Part shown: positions 11,785 to 12,435 of the stretch, piece by piece
Layout: the number at the start of each line of letters is the position of its first letter
Numbering within the stretch: position 1 is the first letter of the stretch
DNA from: Candidatus Saccharimonadales bacterium
GTDB lineage: Bacteria; Patescibacteriota; Saccharimonadia; Saccharimonadales; UBA4665
Direction of reading: 5' to 3'
DNA length: 12,435 nt
Assembly: GCA_025450135.1 (NCBI GenBank)
Contig: JANWHZ010000029.1
Location: 1 to 12,435, forward strand
Position numbers and translations under genes: made by a program
The notes under the pieces: generated by a model
The model's database searches: none
What the model was told of the DNA's origin: nothing
The model's input: the letters and a program-made list of their open reading frames with translations, nothing else

Positions 11785-11795
11785 CTGATCGTAGT

Positions 11796-12435
11796 TTAGG
11801 TATAGCCGGGAAAGAAATCAGTCTTAATGCGATGGCTTGGAACGCCTAATACGCGTAACAGATGCTTTACGTCGGTCACCATAGCATGGGTGCCAGAGAG
11901 ATAAAATACCCGCTCATGGAAGTCAGGCACGGCACGGCGTACTAGCTCTTCGGTGATACGCGATGGCTCATATGGCCATGGGACTCGTTCTGCTACTGGT
12001 TGCTCATTCAACGCGTAAACCGTCTTCATCCCAAGCCGAACGCGGGCCTCCTCAAATATTGACGCATACGCCACATCTTCCCACCTGCGGGCGCCATACA
12101 GTAGGATAACGTCGCGTTTGTCTTGCGTATCGAGCAAGTATTTCGCCATGCTGCGGAACGGCGTTATCCCAATGCCGCCTGCTATAAAGACAAGCTTTTG
12201 ATGTGCGTCTGACGGCAATGTAAAGTCGCCACTCACACGAGCAATGACTGATTGGCTTTCGCGGTCCATGGCTTGCATAGCCTCTTTAAAGCTGCTGCCC
12301 TGATTATAGAATTTAACACCAATATGAATATCCGGTTCGGTCGGCGATGAGGCAAGCGTAAAGTAGCGACGGTCCCCGCGAGAATCGGTATGTGTATGTG
12401 GCAGGGTCATTTCGACATACTGCCCCGGCTTGTAC
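11796..12435 (-). CDS. FNR-type flavin oxidoreductase domain, 5' end outside window
   Basis: The open frame continues past the window edge: the last visible residues upstream of Met at 12410 are YKPGQYVE, the conserved P-G-Q-Y of ferredoxin-NADP reductase-like FAD domains, so that Met is internal. Next comes RRYFTLASSP, the flavin-binding R-x-Y-[ST]-L-A-S-S motif, then GDF near the end of the FAD domain, and FIAGGIGITPFRSM, the NAD(P)-binding G-G-x-G-x-T-P motif. VILLYGARRWEDVAYASIFEE and VFYLSGTHAMV complete the nucleotide domain, and the protein ends RIKTDFFPGYT. It should move electrons between NAD(P)H and a partner via FAD. The partner is unknown; a missing N-terminal membrane or ferredoxin-like domain is possible. 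Confidence 0.9.
   Translation of the reverse strand, partial: YKPGQYVEMTLPHTHTDSRGDRRYFTLASSPTEPDIHIGVKFYNQGSSFKEAMQAMDRESQSVIARVSGDFTLPSDAHQKLVFIAGGIGITPFRSMAKYLLDTQDKRDVILLYGARRWEDVAYASIFEEARVRLGMKTVYALNEQPVAERVPWPYEPSRITEELVRRAVPDFHERVFYLSGTHAMVTDVKHLLRVLGVPSHRIKTDFFPGYT

Noticed and set aside
1..12435. Recoded UGA (code 25) as in some CPR lineages
   Set aside because: Several genes end with in-frame TGA at natural family ends, and no conserved domain needs TGA read as Gly.

Overview
The window is about 12.4 kb of compact bacterial sequence. It uses the standard code, with TGA as a genuine stop (for example in the GTGA overlaps at 902-905 and 9055-9058). Gene content suggests a Patescibacteria/CPR genome, most likely Saccharibacteria: large beta-rich secreted proteins, a DUF1003 membrane protein, a DUF2795 protein, a membrane-anchored lytic transglycosylase, a short two-helix basic membrane protein and an FNR-type flavoprotein. 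That placement is an inference from gene style, not from a marker gene.

Region 1-4178 (minus strand) is a cell-surface cluster, read 3150-4178, then 2001-3029, 902-1969 and 1-905. It holds two secreted beta-rich proteins with related C-terminal domains, followed by two exported Ig-like proteins (DUF916-like) with a C-terminal membrane anchor. The layout resembles the WxL/csc surface clusters of Firmicutes. A tRNA-Gln(CTG) gene follows at 4331-4404.

Region 4476-7197 (plus strand) carries a DUF1003 membrane protein, a 64-residue DUF2795 protein, a roughly 360-base gap with hairpins, a promoter and a well-placed 18-codon ORF, then an SLT-type lytic transglycosylase and an unrecognised 275-residue protein. 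Region 7178-8685 (minus) holds a Nudix-fold protein with a degenerate Nudix box, a stand-alone receiver-domain protein and a VOC-family protein. Region 8753-10986 (plus) holds CutA, a translationally coupled second VOC protein, an MFS permease and a small two-helix membrane protein.

The most striking part is 10987-11795 (plus). An unrecognised 153-codon gene (11174-11635) lies between structured RNAs. Five consecutive hairpins fill its upstream region. An 11-base segment covering its Shine-Dalgarno sequence (11154-11164) is perfectly complementary to 11718-11728 in its 3' UTR. Directly after that second segment, 11731-11784 matches the full type III hammerhead ribozyme consensus: CUGAUGA and GAAA cores, all three stems, and a U-C cleavage site. 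This looks like a self-cleaving, SD-sequestering mRNA unit that I cannot match to anything described. An FNR-type flavin oxidoreductase fragment on the minus strand closes the window.

A second recurring pattern is a -10 box ending about 6-9 bases before the ATG of several genes (4178, 5559, 7738, 8269, 8753, 10753). These genes lack a Shine-Dalgarno sequence, which suggests that leaderless mRNAs are common in this organism.
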